Shown in pieces: positions 24,337 to 24,584 of a stretch of 24,584 bases of DNA (positions within the stretch are counted from its first letter, which is position 1; each line of letters opens with the position of its first letter). The notes beneath the pieces were generated by a model that had not been told where the DNA came from, searched no databases, and was given only the letters and a program-made list of their open reading frames with translations. Position numbers and translations under genes: made by a program. The stretch is from DATBDM01 sp036269915 (GTDB taxonomy: Bacteria; Actinomycetota; Thermoleophilia; Solirubrobacterales; Solirubrobacteraceae). The DNA lies in assembly GCA_036269915.1 (NCBI GenBank), contig DATBDM010000153.1, positions 1 through 24,584 of the forward strand, written 5' to 3'.

Positions 24337-24383
24337 GCGCTCGGCGCGTTTCCGTTCACATGGAACGAAAAGGCGCCAAGCGC
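24337..24383. repeat. 47-nt hairpin, copy 2
   Basis: Arms of 21 nt (24337-24357 and 24363-24383) pair with three mismatches around ACATG. Its left arm is identical to that of copy 1 at 20 of 21 positions; its right arm has diverged more. The start-to-start distance is 189 nt. Confidence 0.8.
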
Positions 24384-24469
24384 TCGCCCGAGGGGCCCGG
24401 ACTCACTCCCTCGATGCGGGGTTGACGTTCACCCGCCCAAACGCCGCGCCGAGCGGCGGGGCCGTCGCC

Positions 24470-24584
24470 CTACACCCGCGCGTCGAGCACCATCGCCGCG
24501 AAGAGCAGCGCGAGGTACGCGAGCGAGAAGAGGTAGGTGCGCAGGGCCGCGGCGCGGTCGGCCTGGCGGTAGAGGTCGTAGGCG
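24470..24584 (-). CDS. ctaB: Protoheme IX farnesyltransferase, C-terminal end only
   Basis: The last 38 codons before TAG (24470-24472) are visible: AYDLYRQADRAAALRTYLFS then LAYLALLFAAMVLDARV. The segment with A..LY..AD...A...F..S..YL..LF.AM.(V)D is the conserved C-terminus of the CtaB/CyoE family, which farnesylates heme B to heme O for the oxidase. Co-orientation with the small oxidase genes downstream fits. The body of the gene lies beyond the window edge. Confidence 0.82.
   Translation of the reverse strand, partial: AYDLYRQADRAAALRTYLFSLAYLALLFAAMVLDARV

Larger units (their letters stand above)
24002..24469. other. Non-coding gap with paired hairpins between ctaB and the small oxidase genes
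   Basis: 468 nt with no credible gene; open frames here are Arg/Pro/Ala-rich and cross strong hairpins. It holds the candidate -10 TAGACT (minus strand, 24010-24015) for the 36-aa gene, G-runs at 24095-24111, two related hairpins (24148-24194 and 24337-24383) and fragments between them (CGAAAAGG near 24228, GCGAAACGCGCCAG near 24268) that resemble the hairpin arms and may be decayed copies. Confidence 0.55.

Overview
The window is 24.6 kb of very GC-rich, tightly packed bacterial DNA. Codon third positions are almost all G/C, GTG starts are common, and many genes overlap by 1-11 nt. A caa3-type cytochrome oxidase, an RsbR/S/T stressosome module and several small secreted proteins with low-complexity segments suggest an actinobacterium, probably Thermoleophilia (Solirubrobacterales-like). 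That placement is inference from gene content and protein style; there is no rRNA here to test it. I saw no tRNA, CRISPR array, transposase or phage gene.

Layout. 1-2250: start of an unidentified minus-strand gene (cut by the edge), a NarL/FixJ response regulator, and a converging soluble histidine kinase, separated by a hairpin-rich 296-nt gap. 2381-6760: a four-gene operon acpS-nnr-alr-cca joined by 1-4 nt overlaps. 6772-8235: a HIT hydrolase, a cold-shock protein with its own promoter and terminator, and a secreted protein of unknown function. 8240-11055 (minus): zinc ribbon protein, lipoprotein with a long Thr/Ser/Ala/Gly linker, and a GAF-GGDEF-HD-GYP cyclic-di-GMP enzyme. 11112-13479: GT4 glycosyltransferase, then a lipoprotein fusing cytochrome c to a cupredoxin. 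13620-18717 (minus): small membrane-anchored secreted protein, then the oxidase operon ctaC-ctaD-(two-repeat USP-like protein)-ctaE-35-aa membrane protein. 18823-19855: AraC-type regulator and a divergent two-CBS protein. 19860-23610 (minus): stressosome operon rsbU-rsbR-rsbS-rsbT-rsbX, all overlapping or abutting. 23652-24584 (minus): oxidase subunit IV-like protein, a 36-aa membrane protein and the 3' end of ctaB (heme O synthase).

How it fits together. Subunit II carries CuA plus a fused C-terminal heme c, and subunit I has the YSHPAVY motif of A2-type heme-copper oxidases, so this is a caa3 oxidase fed by a cytochrome c or cupredoxin. The fusion lipoprotein at 12700-13479 is an obvious candidate donor. 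The stressosome operon sits between the two oxidase clusters and has sensor, scaffold, switch kinase and two phosphatases, but no rsbV, rsbW or sigma factor in view; its target lies elsewhere or is non-canonical.

The signals I rate highest are: (1) a recurring TANNNT hexamer 6-10 nt before the start codon of operon-leading genes, suggesting widespread leaderless mRNAs; (2) an 8-codon upstream ORF, apparently leaderless, whose stop overlaps the ctaC start and which contains the ctaC ribosome site; (3) two near-identical 47-nt hairpins between ctaB and its downstream genes; (4) a tandem-repeat USP-like protein locked by overlap between ctaD and ctaE; (5) 35- and 36-aa membrane proteins in the oxidase clusters.
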